From: Nitrospirota bacterium
GTDB lineage: Bacteria > Nitrospirota > Nitrospiria > Nitrospirales > Nitrospiraceae
Length of the DNA: 41,340 nt
NCBI GenBank assembly: GCA_016207025.1
Contig: JACQQM010000159.1
Span: 1-41,340 of the forward strand
Direction: 5' to 3'
This document shows, piece after piece, positions 23,617 through 32,139 of the stretch. The notes under the pieces are model-generated. The model saw only the letters and a program-made list of their open reading frames with translations. It made no database searches and was not told where the DNA came from. A program made the translations under genes and the position numbers. Position 1 is the stretch's first letter. Each line of letters starts with the position of its first letter.

Positions 23617-25359
23617 ATGTTGGTGTTGGGCCTTTCAAATATGCGCGATGCAGCCGCCGCGCTGGTTCACAACGGGCGCACCCTGGCCGCGGCTGAAGAG
23701 GAGCGGTTTGTCCGGATCAAGCACGTCACGGCCTTGCCGGTGCACGCCATTGCGTATTGCCTCCGGGAAGCGGGCGTGCGGCTCGACGAGGTGGACGAGA
23801 TCGCGGTGCCCTGGAAGTATTGGGTGCTCGGGCGCCGGGCCGCCCTGGCGCTGGGCGCCATGGTCCGGTCTCCGACGTTGTTCCGGGTGAAAGGGCAACG
23901 CAGTCTCGAGCGGCTGGGGCAGGAGTGGACCGAACTCGCGTTCCTCGCCTGGAAACTGCGCGCGCAGTTCGGGCCTGGCCGGTATCGGCCGGTCTACCTC
24001 GATCATCATCTCTGTCATGCTGCCAGCACGTTCCTCGTCTCCCCGTTCGAGCGTGCGGCGATCCTGGTGGTGGATGGAGCCTCGGAAGCCCACACCGCCA
24101 TGCTGGCCGTCGGGGAGGGGAAGACGATTCGGGTCCTGAAGCGGATCAACCTCCCGCATTCGCTTGGGCAGTTTTACTCCGCGATCACCGCCTTCCTCGG
24201 GTTTCGTCCGGAGCACGACGAATACATCGTGATGGGGTTGTCCGCCCACGGAGAATCCAGGTTTGCTCCAGTCCTGCGCGAGAAGATCCTGCGACTGCTC
24301 CCGGCCGGCGAGTTTCACCTGAACACCCGGCTGTTCGACTTTCATCTGGCGCGGGTCGGGATTTTTCTCCCGGCATTGCAGAGCCTGCTGGGACCGAACC
24401 GGCTGCCCGGTGAGGAGCTCACGCAGCGCCATCGCGATATCGCGGCCAGCGCGCAGCTCGTGCTGGAAGAGGCGATGCTGCACCTGGCGCGGCACCTCCG
24501 GCGTCTGGCCGGAGCAGAGCATCTGTGCCTGGCTGGCGGCGTAACCTACAACTGCGTCGCCAATAGCCGCATCCGCCGCGAGTTGGACTTCAAGCAGGTC
24601 TATGTCCAGCCGGCCGCCGGAGATGCGGGGACCGCCTTGGGCGCGGCGCTCTGGCTGTCCAGCCGACGCGATGGATTGCCGCGACGGGAAGTCATGCGGG
24701 ACGCCTACCTGGGGCCCCAATTCAGCGAGGAGGAGTGCCGGCGCGCTCTCGAGAGCGCCGGCCTGACCTACCAAGCCCTCCCCGAAGAGGCCCTCTGCGA
24801 CCGCGCGGCGGCGGAGCTGGCGCGTGGCCGTCTGGTGTTTTGGTTTCAGGGGCGGATGGAGTGGGGGCCGCGGGCCCTGGGCAATCGGAGCCTCCTGGCC
24901 GACCCGCGGCGGGAGGATATGCGCGAGGTGATCAATACCAAGGTCAAACACAGGGAGCCGTTCAGGCCGTTCGCGCCGTCGGTTCTGGAGGAACGTGCTG
25001 CGGACTACTTCGATGTCTCCTCGCCGTCGCCCTTCATGCTGTTCACGTATCCGGTGCTGCCGTCGGCCAAAGGGGTGATTCCGGCCGTGGTCCACGTGGA
25101 CGGCACGTCGCGCATCCAGACCGTGGACCGGGAAACCAACCCACGATTCAGGAAGCTGCTCGAAGCCTTCGACCGGCACACCGGCGTACCGGTCCTCTTG
25201 AACACCTCCTTCAACGTCAACGAACCGATTGTCTGCAGCCCGGACGAAGCGATCCGGTGTTTTCTGCGGACCGAGGTGGAGTGGCTGGTGCTCGGTCAGT
25301 TGCTGGTCGGAAGACCTTGTCCCAGGACTTCGTCAACAGTGATGCGTGATGAGTTATGA
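23617..25359 (+). CDS. NodU/CmcH-family carbamoyltransferase
   Basis: A 580-residue O-carbamoyltransferase, an enzyme class that moves a carbamoyl group from carbamoyl phosphate to a hydroxyl of a sugar or natural product via a carbamoyl-adenylate. The N-terminal Kae1-like domain has the metal motif HHLCHA (H130, H131, H134) and NVxHS-like LVVDGASEAHTA. The C-terminal YrdC-like domain has EWGPRALGNRSLLADPR and LLNTSFNVNEPIVCSP. ATG at 23617 matches the family start. It is followed by a membrane protein and a GT2, suggesting modification of a glycan. Its last residues (VMRDEL) and its stop codon are encoded by heptad element E2. Confidence 0.92.
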   Translation: MLVLGLSNMRDAAAALVHNGRTLAAAEEERFVRIKHVTALPVHAIAYCLREAGVRLDEVDEIAVPWKYWVLGRRAALALGAMVRSPTLFRVKGQRSLERLGQEWTELAFLAWKLRAQFGPGRYRPVYLDHHLCHAASTFLVSPFERAAILVVDGASEAHTAMLAVGEGKTIRVLKRINLPHSLGQFYSAITAFLGFRPEHDEYIVMGLSAHGESRFAPVLREKILRLLPAGEFHLNTRLFDFHLARVGIFLPALQSLLGPNRLPGEELTQRHRDIAASAQLVLEEAMLHLARHLRRLAGAEHLCLAGGVTYNCVANSRIRRELDFKQVYVQPAAGDAGTALGAALWLSSRRDGLPRREVMRDAYLGPQFSEEECRRALESAGLTYQALPEEALCDRAAAELARGRLVFWFQGRMEWGPRALGNRSLLADPRREDMREVINTKVKHREPFRPFAPSVLEERAADYFDVSSPSPFMLFTYPVLPSAKGVIPAVVHVDGTSRIQTVDRETNPRFRKLLEAFDRHTGVPVLLNTSFNVNEPIVCSPDEAIRCFLRTEVEWLVLGQLLVGRPCPRTSSTVMRDEL

Positions 25360-25401
25360 GCTGTTCTTCACCCATAACCCATAACGCATGACCCATCACG
25401 A
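25339..25401. repeat. Heptad inverted element E2, overlapping a stop and a start codon
   Basis: The left arm is GTGATGC, GTGATGA, GTTATGA (25339-25359). The right arm is TTCACCC, ATAACCC, ATAACGC, ATGACCC, ATCACGA (25367-25401). The words of the right arm reverse-complement to GTTATGG/GTGATGG-type words. The carbamoyltransferase TGA is the end of the third left word, and the next gene's ATG is the start of the fourth right word. Confidence 0.8.
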
Positions 25402-26920
25402 GACAACTGCTTCTCGCCCTCCCTTTCCGGCCTTTGACGCGCTCCTTCTTGTCTTCCTCCTGAACCTGGTTCTCCAGCCCCTCGTGGAACCCGACTTCGG
25501 CTGGCACCTGCGGACCGGCCTCGACCTCCTGAGAAACGGGTGGCGTCTGCCCGCCACCGATCCGTATTCCCATACCATGCCCGACTGGCCCTGGGTGGAG
25601 CATGCCTGGTTGACGGACGGCTTGCTCGGCTTGATCTACACGGGCCTCGGATCCGTCGGCCCGTTGGGGGTGATCCTGTTCTTTGCGGGTGTGACGGTGA
25701 GCGCCTTTTTCGTGATGGCCGGACTTGCGCAAGCGGGCCGGACGCACAAACTCTTGGCCGTCGCTGGCGCACTCTGGGTCGCGCTGCCGTTCCTTGGCGC
25801 ACGCACCCAACTGGTCACTCTGTTGGGCCTGGCGGTGGTGCTCCGGTGGTGCTCCCGCTATCTCGCCGGGGGTATGGCTCATCTCTGGGTCATTCCCCCC
25901 TTGTTTCTGCTCTGGGCAAATCTTCACGGAGGCTTCACGGCGGGGCTGTTCGTCCTGGCGTTGATCATTCTGGCTTCGACGACCATCCGCCTGCTCATCA
26001 GCCGCTGGCCTTCCCTGTCCGATCGCCTGGATGAACCGACCCCGGCCTGGGCGCACATCGGGCATCTGGCGCTGATCACCGGCCTGGCCGCGCTGCTGAC
26101 GCTGGTGAATCCCTATGGCTGGCGCCTCCACGGCGAAATCTACTCGTCGTTGTCCGATCGGTTCATGCTCGAGACCCTGCACGAATGGCAGCCCGTCTCG
26201 CCGGGCAGCCGCGCCGGGGCGCACTATGCGGGATACGTGGCCGCGCTGGGGGTCGCGCTGATGTTCTTGTATCGGCGCCGTGAACCTGTTCGCTGGACGA
26301 TCCTGGCGGTGTTCGTGGGGCTGTCGCTGAGGCACTGGCGCAATGTGCCGTTCTTTCTGCTGATCAGCGTTCCTCTGTGGGCGGAGATGTTGGCCGAACT
26401 GACGTCATGGCTCTCGGCGCGTTTCAGGACCCTGGTCCAACATCAGAAGCGGTGGCTCTTGGCGGCCTCCCTCGCCGTGGCGCTCGGGATCGGGCTGCTC
26501 GGTCCCGATCATCTGAAGCGGGTAGTCCAATCAGGTCTGGCGCCGGCAGAATTCTTTCGGGAGACCGAGTACCCCATTGAGGCGGTGCAGTGGGTTCAGG
26601 CGCATCGAGACCGCGTCGGTACGCAACTCTACAACGACTACGGCTTCGGCGGGTTTCTGCTCTGGTGGCTGCCGAACGAAAAAGTGTTCATCGACGGAAG
26701 GATGCCGGCCTGGAGAGTCGGGGACCGTCGGATCTTCTACGACTACATCGCTTTGACCAACTGGGAGCCTCCCGCATTGGGGGTGCTGCAGAAATATGAC
26801 GTAGATTGGGCCATCGTGGAACTCGGGAATCCGCTCAATCGGGCCCTGGCCAGCCAAGGGGACTGGCAAGAGATTTACAAAGATACCAAGGTGAGCATTT
26901 ACGTGAAGCGGCCGAAGTAA
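25388..26920 (+). CDS. Polytopic membrane protein, GT-C glycosyltransferase-like
   Basis: A 510-residue protein with about ten membrane spans from residue 15 to 390 and a C-terminal globular part. An early acidic motif after the first span (PDFGWHLRTG) resembles the first-loop acidic site of GT-C lipid-sugar transferases. The C-terminal segment NDYGFGGFLLWWLPNEKVFIDGRMPAW is typical of uncharacterised relatives of that superfamily. It is placed between a carbamoyltransferase and a GT2 that could make a lipid-linked sugar donor, so a glycan-assembly role is inferred. The only start is ATG at 25388, inside heptad element E2 and without a ribosome binding site; initiation may depend on coupling to the preceding gene. 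Confidence 0.7.
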   Translation: MTHHETTASRPPFPAFDALLLVFLLNLVLQPLVEPDFGWHLRTGLDLLRNGWRLPATDPYSHTMPDWPWVEHAWLTDGLLGLIYTGLGSVGPLGVILFFAGVTVSAFFVMAGLAQAGRTHKLLAVAGALWVALPFLGARTQLVTLLGLAVVLRWCSRYLAGGMAHLWVIPPLFLLWANLHGGFTAGLFVLALIILASTTIRLLISRWPSLSDRLDEPTPAWAHIGHLALITGLAALLTLVNPYGWRLHGEIYSSLSDRFMLETLHEWQPVSPGSRAGAHYAGYVAALGVALMFLYRRREPVRWTILAVFVGLSLRHWRNVPFFLLISVPLWAEMLAELTSWLSARFRTLVQHQKRWLLAASLAVALGIGLLGPDHLKRVVQSGLAPAEFFRETEYPIEAVQWVQAHRDRVGTQLYNDYGFGGFLLWWLPNEKVFIDGRMPAWRVGDRRIFYDYIALTNWEPPALGVLQKYDVDWAIVELGNPLNRALASQGDWQEIYKDTKVSIYVKRPK

Positions 26921-26932
26921 TGCCGAAGTAAT

Positions 26933-27036
26933 GATGAATGGTGAAGGCTGAACGATGAATGATGGAGTGATCATGAACGATCATGTTTGTGTTTTTGGCC
27001 GCCTTGTTCGTTCCGCATTCATCGTTCATCATTGAA
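26933..27036. repeat. Heptad inverted element E3 between convergent genes
   Basis: The left arm (26933-26967) reads GATGAAT, GGTGAAG, GCTGAAC, GATGAAT, GATGGAG. The right arm (27009-27036) reads CGTTCCG, CATTCAT, CGTTCAT, CATTGAA, complementary words. The loop holds a small hairpin (TGATC/GATCA) and a T-rich stretch. The stop codon of the minus-strand GT2 gene lies inside the right arm. Just before, GCCGAAGTAATG is duplicated across the upstream gene's stop. Confidence 0.75.
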
Positions 27037-27799
27037 CCTCTGTGATGGGGGCGTAGCGGCCGCGCGCATAGTTGCGGCGCACGGCGAGCAGCTCGCGGAG
27101 CATGCACAGGCCGTCGCGCAGGACCCTCACCTTCGAACCCGGCTGGTCGGCCCAGTTGATCGGCACTTCGGTGATGCGGTAGCCGCGGCGCTGGGCGATA
27201 TAGAGCAGTTCCAGGTCGAAGCCATAGCCGTTGACGCAGGCCACCGAGAAGAGATCCCGAGCGACAGGTGCCCGGAACAGCTTAAAGCCGCATTGCGTAT
27301 CCGTCACGCCGCGGATGCCCAGTCCGCGAACGATCCGATTGAAGAGGTTGCCGAGCACGGTCCGGTGCCACCGGGCTCTCACAGTGTAGCGGCTGTCGTG
27401 CGAGGCCAGGAAGCGGGATCCGATCGCGATATCCGCTCCTCCTTTCATGGCTGCCTCGAGGCGTTCCAGTTCTTGAATTGGGGTGGCGCCGTCCGCGTCC
27501 GCAAAGAGAAGCACCTTGCCCCTCGCCTCTCTCATTCCACGGCGGACCGCGCCGCCTTTGCCCGTATTCCGGGGCAGCCGAAGGAGGCGGACCGCCGGAT
27601 CACGGGCTAGGAACTGCTTGACCAGAGCGGCGGTTTCATCCAGGCTGCCGTCGTCCACAACCAGCACTTCAAAGGAAGTGCCGCGTTGCCTGAGATAGGC
27701 GGAGATGTCCCTGAGATAGGGAAGGATTCGCGCTGCTTCGTTGTACGCCGGAATGATGATCGAGAGATGAATCGTCTGAGTCTGGGAAGGCGCGGTCAC
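27029..27799 (-). CDS. GT2 glycosyltransferase, dolichyl-phosphate-mannose/glucose synthase type
   Basis: A 256-residue GT-A fold enzyme with no C-terminal membrane span. The nucleotide-sugar site has IIIPAYNEAARI (13-24), VVDDGSLDETA (48-58) and DADGATP (101-107), then GSRFLASHD and the family segment GVTDTQCGFKLFR. Its closest family is DPM1-like, which loads a sugar onto a polyprenyl phosphate to feed GT-C enzymes; the convergent multi-span gene next door would fit. The GTG at 27799 is preferred because AAGGAG lies 5 bases upstream; ATG at 27817 and 27844 lack good ribosome binding sites. The stop is inside element E3. Confidence 0.9.
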   Translation of the reverse strand: MTAPSQTQTIHLSIIIPAYNEAARILPYLRDISAYLRQRGTSFEVLVVDDGSLDETAALVKQFLARDPAVRLLRLPRNTGKGGAVRRGMREARGKVLLFADADGATPIQELERLEAAMKGGADIAIGSRFLASHDSRYTVRARWHRTVLGNLFNRIVRGLGIRGVTDTQCGFKLFRAPVARDLFSVACVNGYGFDLELLYIAQRRGYRITEVPINWADQPGSKVRVLRDGLCMLRELLAVRRNYARGRYAPITEVQ

Positions 27800-27967
27800 G
27801 CAGGCTCCTTCATCCATCACCGTCGAGAGACCGGATGGGCGCACGTGGGCGCCACCCTACCCCGCAACGCCTGAAGATTGCAAGATTTCCCGGGGACCTT
27901 GACAGATCCGCCCCGCTCAGGCGAACGTATAGACATAGCAGCGAACTGATTCACCAGGAGGTGGATC

Positions 27968-28735
27968 ATGCACCGTCTGTCCGCCGGCCTCTTGTTGTGC
28001 CTCCTCAGCCTCTCGGCTTGCGCTTCCATGGTTCCGCCCAGCCGTCTGGCTGAGTACATGGGCCCGCAGGCGGTGAGCGAGTCCTTGTCTGTTGCCGCCT
28101 TGCCCGAACAACGACCGATCCGAGCCGGCCTCGTGCTGATCGCGGACACCACGGCGCCCGATGCCGCACCGGCCCTGCCCGATGAAGCGTTGCTCCGGAT
28201 GGCCGAGTCGCTCAAGGAACAATTCGGCCAGTTCCTGCCGATCGCCATTGATAAGATTATCCCGGCCGACGGCATCAAGCCCGGTGGCGACGCGACCCAG
28301 TTCAGCGAGTTGGGCAAGAAACACGGGGTGGACTACCTGGCGGTGGTCGTGGCCTCCAGCACCGAGCAGGAATATCCGCTCATGGTCTTTCTGGGATGGC
28401 ATTCCCACATGCAGCCCGGCTTGCGGCGCGACAACTGGTCGTTGGTGGAACTGGCGCTGGTGGATGTGAAGAACGGGCGGGTGCTGCTCCGCGCCGAGGG
28501 ACGTGGCTGGGCGACGCTGGATCGGCCCATGGCGCCGGGCATCAACCAGTGGTATCCGGTGATTTGGCGGCGTCCCCAGGACCCTAACTGGCGCTGGTGG
28601 CCGCCGACCTACGCGGGAGCGCCTCATACGTTGCGGATCATCTCGATGCATGAAGCGGTGAAACGCCTGGTGCTGAATCTGCAAGATGCCTGGATTCAAC
28701 AGCGCCAGGCGGAACTGACACCGGCGCGCGGCTAG
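27968..28735 (+). CDS. Hypothetical lipoprotein (255 aa)
   Basis: A predicted lipoprotein with a short signal and lipobox LSAC (C18). AGGAGG just upstream supports the ATG at 27968. The mature part (about 237 residues) has a GNA1162/LpoB-like feel: an alpha/beta start RAGLVLIADTT, a segment SELGKKHGVDYLAVVVASS and a later VELALVDVKNGRVLLRAEGRG. Together these are reminiscent of outer-membrane lipoproteins that sense or assemble at the envelope. A conserved Trp/Pro-rich stretch (WRRPQDPNWRWWPPTYAG) near residue 200 is distinctive. No family is firmly recognised and no operon partner is evident. Confidence 0.75.
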   Translation: MHRLSAGLLLCLLSLSACASMVPPSRLAEYMGPQAVSESLSVAALPEQRPIRAGLVLIADTTAPDAAPALPDEALLRMAESLKEQFGQFLPIAIDKIIPADGIKPGGDATQFSELGKKHGVDYLAVVVASSTEQEYPLMVFLGWHSHMQPGLRRDNWSLVELALVDVKNGRVLLRAEGRGWATLDRPMAPGINQWYPVIWRRPQDPNWRWWPPTYAGAPHTLRIISMHEAVKRLVLNLQDAWIQQRQAELTPARG

Positions 28736-28820
28736 CGCCGCAGCACCGACCGGTGTTGCCAGGTTTCCCAGGCGCAAGGAATTTGTGATCCGTGTTCCCC
28801 TGCCGGACCCGTTGTCTTGG

Positions 28821-28839
28821 CCACCGGCGTGGGTTTTTT
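28821..28839 (+). terminator. Weak hairpin plus T-run after the lipoprotein gene
   Basis: CCAC (28821-28824), loop CGGC, GTGG (28829-28832) and then six T (28834-28839). The stem is only 4 bp, but GC-rich and followed by a proper U-tract. Confidence 0.35.
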
Positions 28840-28843
28840 GCCT

Positions 28844-28873
28844 TTGAAGGCGGGTGAGTGGTTGGTGTAGAAT
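28844..28873 (+). promoter_or_regulatory. Candidate promoter of degP and the downstream gene run
   Basis: TTGAAG (28844-28849), an 18-base spacer and TAGAAT (28868-28873). It lies directly behind the weak terminator and about 115 bases before the degP start. A sigma-E-type site was not obvious. Confidence 0.5.
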
Positions 28874-28988
28874 AACTGGCTTAGCTCCTTGAAAAAGTGC
28901 TGGGAACGCGTTGGATGGAGAACGTTGACAGGCCGAGTAGGACGAGCGGTTGGGTTGAGGGTTTATCATGCAGAAGGGGAACGAATCC

Positions 28989-30500
28989 ATGATGCATTAT
29001 CGGATCGGGCGGTGCAGCACAATGCTCGCAGTCGGAGCGATCATTCTTACGGCTCTCATGAGTCTAGCCGGCGGGTGGACGGCGCTGGATGTCCAGGCCG
29101 CGGTGCCTCCGGCGCTGGCCCAGGGTTTTTCCGACATCGTTAAAAAGGTCACCCCGGCGGTGGTGAATATCGCCGTGACGGGAGTGGAGGGCCGTCGAGA
29201 GGGAGGGCCCAGGCGGCCATTGCCGCCCGGACCGTTCGGAGGGCCGCCCGGCGAAGAACCGCCCGGGACGGAGCCGCCCGTTCCGCCTCCACCGGGACCT
29301 CCGGGGGGCCCTCCTGGCCGTCCGGATCAGAGTGCAGGGTCCGGGGTGATCGTTGATCCACACGGGCACATCGTCACCAACAACCACGTGGTCGAAGGCG
29401 CCTCACAAATCACCGTCACGTTGAGCGACAGGCGTGAATTCCCCGCTAAAGTGGTGGGGACCGACCCCAAGACCGATCTGGCGGTCATCAAGATTGAAGT
29501 GGAGAATCTGCCCTCGCTCAAGTGGGCCGAGTACGAGAAGCTGCAGGTGGGCGATCTGGTCCTGGCGGTCGGGAGCCCGTTTGGCCTGAGCTCGACCGTC
29601 ACGCTCGGCATCATCAGCGCGCTCGGTCGAGGAAACGTGGGGATCGCGGACTACGAAGACTTTATCCAGACCGATGCGGCGATCAATCCGGGCAATTCAG
29701 GCGGCGCCTTGGTGAACACCAACGGCGAGTTGATCGGCATTAACACCGCCATCTTCTCCAGGACCGGCGGGTCCGAAGGCATCGGGTTCGCGATTCCCAG
29801 CAGCATCGCGCTGGACATCGTGGACAGCCTGATGAAGACGGGCAAGGTGGTGCGGGGATGGATGGGAATCGCGATTCAGGAAATTACGCCGGCGTTGGCC
29901 AAGTCGTTCAAGATCCCGGAGCAGCGCAAGGGCGTGCTGATCAGCGACGTGAACGAGAACGGCCCCTCCTCGGCGGCCGGCCTGAAGCGGGGCGACGTGA
30001 TCATCGGGTTCGATGACAAGGAAATCCAGAACGTGAGCCAGCTTCGGAACATGGTGGCGCGCACGCTGGTCGGGCGCAGCGCGAAGGTCAAGGTGCTGCG
30101 GGACGGCAAGGAGCAAATCATCACGGTGAAGATCGGCGAGCGGCCGTCCGATGAGGTGCTGGCCCGTCGGGAGCCGGCCGCGCCCGCTCCGGAAGCCATG
30201 AAGCCGCCGGACAATGTCCTGGCGGCGCTGCGCGTGCAGGGGCTCGACCCCGCGACGATGAGCCAGCTCAACCTGCCCAGCAAGACCACCGGGGTGGTCA
30301 TCAACCACGTCGAGCCAGGAAGTCCGGCGGAGGCGGCCGGGCTGCAGCGGGGCGATGTCATCCAGGAAGTGAACCGCGAAGTCATTAAGAGCCTGGAGGA
30401 TTACCAGCGGGCGTCGGCCAAGGTGAAGAAGGAAGAGATGGTCGTGCTGCTGTTGAGCCGGCAGGGCAACAACCTGTTCGTTGCGGTCAATCCGAAGTGA
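28989..30500 (+). CDS. Periplasmic serine protease DegP/HtrA (Do-like)
   Basis: A 503-residue periplasmic quality-control protease/chaperone. A signal peptide (residues 1-38, ending DVQAA) is followed by the trypsin-like domain with the intact triad H133 (TNNHVVEG), D163 (KTDLAVIK) and S237 (NPGNSGGAL). Two PDZ domains follow, with [12 protein letters not shown] and [14 protein letters not shown] in the first and [14 protein letters not shown] in the second. Loop LA is replaced by an unusual Pro/Gly-rich stretch (about residues 70-114). ATG at 28989 is preferred, with AAGGGG 9 bases upstream; ATG at 28968 adds 7 residues. tatC follows after heptad element E4. Confidence 0.94.
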   Translation: MMHYRIGRCSTMLAVGAIILTALMSLAGGWTALDVQAAVPPALAQGFSDIVKKVTPAVVNIAVTGVEGRREGGPRRPLPPGPFGGPPGEEPPGTEPPVPPPPGPPGGPPGRPDQSAGSGVIVDPHGHIVTNNHVVEGASQITVTLSDRREFPAKVVGTDPKTDLAVIKIEVENLPSLKWAEYEKLQVGDLVLAVGSPFGLSSTVTLGIISALGRGNVGIADYEDFIQTDAAINPGNSGGALVNTNGELIGINTAIFSRTGGSEGIGFAIPSSIALDIVDSLMKTGKVVRGWMGIAIQEITPALAKSFKIPEQRKGVLISDVNENGPSSAAGLKRGDVIIGFDDKEIQNVSQLRNMVARTLVGRSAKVKVLRDGKEQIITVKIGERPSDEVLARREPAAPAPEAMKPPDNVLAALRVQGLDPATMSQLNLPSKTTGVVINHVEPGSPAEAAGLQRGDVIQEVNREVIKSLEDYQRASAKVKKEEMVVLLLSRQGNNLFVAVNPK

Positions 30501-30511
30501 AGTAGGAATCT

Positions 30512-30608
30512 GTTGATTGGTTGATTTGATGATTGAGTGAATGGAAGGCAGGCGATCCGTCCGGTCTCCAATCAACAAGTCAACAGATCAACAAATCAAC
30601 AAATCTGG
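30512..30608. repeat. Octad inverted element E4 (degP-tatC spacer)
   Basis: The left arm (30512-30543) reads GTTGATTG, GTTGATTT, GATGATTG, AGTGAATG. The right arm (30569-30608) reads CAATCAAC, AAGTCAAC, AGATCAAC, AAATCAAC, AAATCTGG. The words are 8 nt long here, unlike the 7-nt words of the other elements. The arms are reverse complements and could form a long imperfect hairpin. Confidence 0.8.
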
Positions 30609-30616
30609 CATTTCTC

Positions 30617-31561
30617 ATGGCTGGCTTGAAGAGTTTTCAGAAGTGGCTGCAGGACTCGGTTCTTGCGCCGCTGGAAGACAAAAAGATGCCGGTCATGGAG
30701 CACCTCGTCGAGCTCCAGGTCCGGCTGACCCGCGCAGTCATCGCCACGGGGGTGGTGTTCGTCGCCACCTTTTTCTATGCCGACACCTTAGTGCAGTGGT
30801 TGCGAATCCCGCTCCAGAACATGTTTGTGCCGGGAAAGCTTCAATGGGTTCCCACCGACCTGCCGGTTGTCCCGTTCGTGTTCCTCGCGCCGGCCGAGGC
30901 GCTCTGGCAGAACGTGAAGGTCGCCGGGCTGTTCGCGCTCGTCCTTTCCACTCCATACATCCTGTGGGAAATCTGGCAGTTCGTGGTGCCGGGCCTGCAC
31001 GTCCAGGAACGTCGGTTCGTGGGACCGTTTGTCCTGCTTAGCACGGCGGCGTTCTACGCCGGGATTCTGTTTTCGTTCTTCTTCGTGTTGCCGTTTGCGC
31101 TGAATTTCCTGGTCTCCTATGGCGTCAATGCCGGCTTCATCCCCCAGCTCTCGATCGCCCAATACGTGGGATTCGCGCTCTGGTTCCTGCTGGTCTTCGG
31201 GCTGATCTTCGAGGTACCGCTGGCTCTCACGCTGATGGCCAAGCTGGGCTGGGTGGATGCGCCGTTCCTCAAGCGCTACCGCAAGTGGGCGTTCCTGGGC
31301 GCGTTCGTGGTGGCCGCAATCCTGACGCCCACACCGGACCCGTTTAATCAGTGCTTGATGGCGCTGCCGATGTATGTGTTTTACGAGGTCGGGATCGTGG
31401 GCGCCGGCATCTTCGGGAAAAGAGTGCCTGCTGCCAGTCCGGCGCCTGTGGCGAGAGCCTCAGGGGGCGGGACGGGCATGCTGAAGCCGATGCCGGCCAA
31501 GCCGGCGGTGGCGGCCGAAGAACAGTATGTGGGCGTACCCCACGCCGGCCGTCGAAGTTGA
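30617..31561 (+). CDS. tatC: TatC, twin-arginine translocase receptor
   Basis: A 314-residue inner-membrane protein that recognises twin-arginine signals and exports folded, cofactor-bearing proteins. Six spans are visible. The family motifs are MEHLVELQVRLTRAV near the N-terminus (the MxHLxELRxR motif), YILWEIWQFVVPGLHVQERRF, FGLIFEVPLAL and FVVAAILTPTPDPFNQCLMALPMYVFYEVGI. The E of FEVPL is retained. An Ala/Pro-rich tail of about 45 residues is extra. ATG at 30617 has no ribosome binding site; the bases before it belong to element E4, and an in-frame ORF through E4 to 30533 is rejected. No tatA or tatB is in the window. Confidence 0.95.
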   Translation: MAGLKSFQKWLQDSVLAPLEDKKMPVMEHLVELQVRLTRAVIATGVVFVATFFYADTLVQWLRIPLQNMFVPGKLQWVPTDLPVVPFVFLAPAEALWQNVKVAGLFALVLSTPYILWEIWQFVVPGLHVQERRFVGPFVLLSTAAFYAGILFSFFFVLPFALNFLVSYGVNAGFIPQLSIAQYVGFALWFLLVFGLIFEVPLALTLMAKLGWVDAPFLKRYRKWAFLGAFVVAAILTPTPDPFNQCLMALPMYVFYEVGIVGAGIFGKRVPAASPAPVARASGGGTGMLKPMPAKPAVAAEEQYVGVPHAGRRS

Positions 31562-31569
31562 AATATGAG

Positions 31570-31650
31570 AGCGAGCAGCGAATAGCGAACAGCTTGGCGC
31601 ATGGGATTGCCCGCGACTGGTTTCCTGCTCGCTGTTAGCTATTAGCTTCG
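31570..31650. repeat. Heptad inverted element E5 (tatC-moaB spacer)
   Basis: The left arm (31570-31597) reads AGCGAGC, AGCGAAT, AGCGAAC, AGCTTGG. The right arm (31627-31650) reads GCTCGCT, GTTAGCT, ATTAGCT, TCG and touches the ATG of the next gene. The word differs from those in E4, E6 and E7. Confidence 0.78.
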
Positions 31651-32130
31651 ATGTTAAACGTCGCCGTGCTGGTGGTCAGCAGCAAAATCGCGTCGGGTGC
31701 GGAGCCCGATCAGGGACGGCAGGAGATCGAGCGAATGGTCGGCGAGCTGCCCGGCAAGGTGGTGGCCTACAATACCGTGCCGGACGATCGGAAGGCGATC
31801 CGCGACCGGCTGATCAGGCTGTGCGAGGACTTCGACCCCGATGTCATCCTGACGATGGGAGGGACCGGGGTCCGGCCCACCGACTGGGCGCCGGAAGCGA
31901 CCCGCGATGTCGTCGACAAGGAAGTGCCTGGCATCGGGGAAGCGATGCGGCAGGAGAGCTTAAAGAGAGTGCGAACCGCGATGCTGTCGCGCGGCACGGC
32001 GGGAATCTTCGGGACCACCCTGATCGTCAATCTGCCCGGGAGCCCCAAAGGGGCGAAGGAAAATCTGGCGGTCATCCTGCCGGTGCTGGAGCATACGGTG
32101 GAGAAGATTGCGGGACGAAAGGCCGGTTAG
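31651..32130 (+). CDS. MoaB/MogA-type molybdopterin adenylyltransferase
   Basis: A 159-residue protein of the MoaB/Mog fold, which adenylates molybdopterin before molybdenum insertion. The substrate motif is TMGGTGVRPTDWAPEA, followed by GEAMRQESLKRVRTAMLSRGTAGI and LIVNLPGSPKGAKENL, all standard for the family. MoaB and MogA cannot be told apart here. The ATG at 31651 is immediately preceded by the right arm of element E5 and has no ribosome binding site. It precedes mrp and moeA, so it is part of a molybdenum-cofactor cluster. Confidence 0.92.
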   Translation: MLNVAVLVVSSKIASGAEPDQGRQEIERMVGELPGKVVAYNTVPDDRKAIRDRLIRLCEDFDPDVILTMGGTGVRPTDWAPEATRDVVDKEVPGIGEAMRQESLKRVRTAMLSRGTAGIFGTTLIVNLPGSPKGAKENLAVILPVLEHTVEKIAGRKAG

Positions 32131-32139
32131 CGGAAACGC

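Noticed and set aside
24001-24030. Reading the HHLCHA motif of the carbamoyltransferase as a c-type haem site
   Set aside because: There is only one Cys and no CXXCH; the motif is the metal site of the NodU/CmcH family.
27899-27933. TTGACA (27899-27904) and TATAGA (27928-27933) as promoter of the 27968 lipoprotein
   Set aside because: The spacing is 23 bases, too long for a sigma-70 promoter.
28340-28873. Sigma-E-type stress promoter for degP
   Set aside because: No GAACTT/TCTGA-like pair was found at proper spacing; a sigma-70-like pair was preferred.
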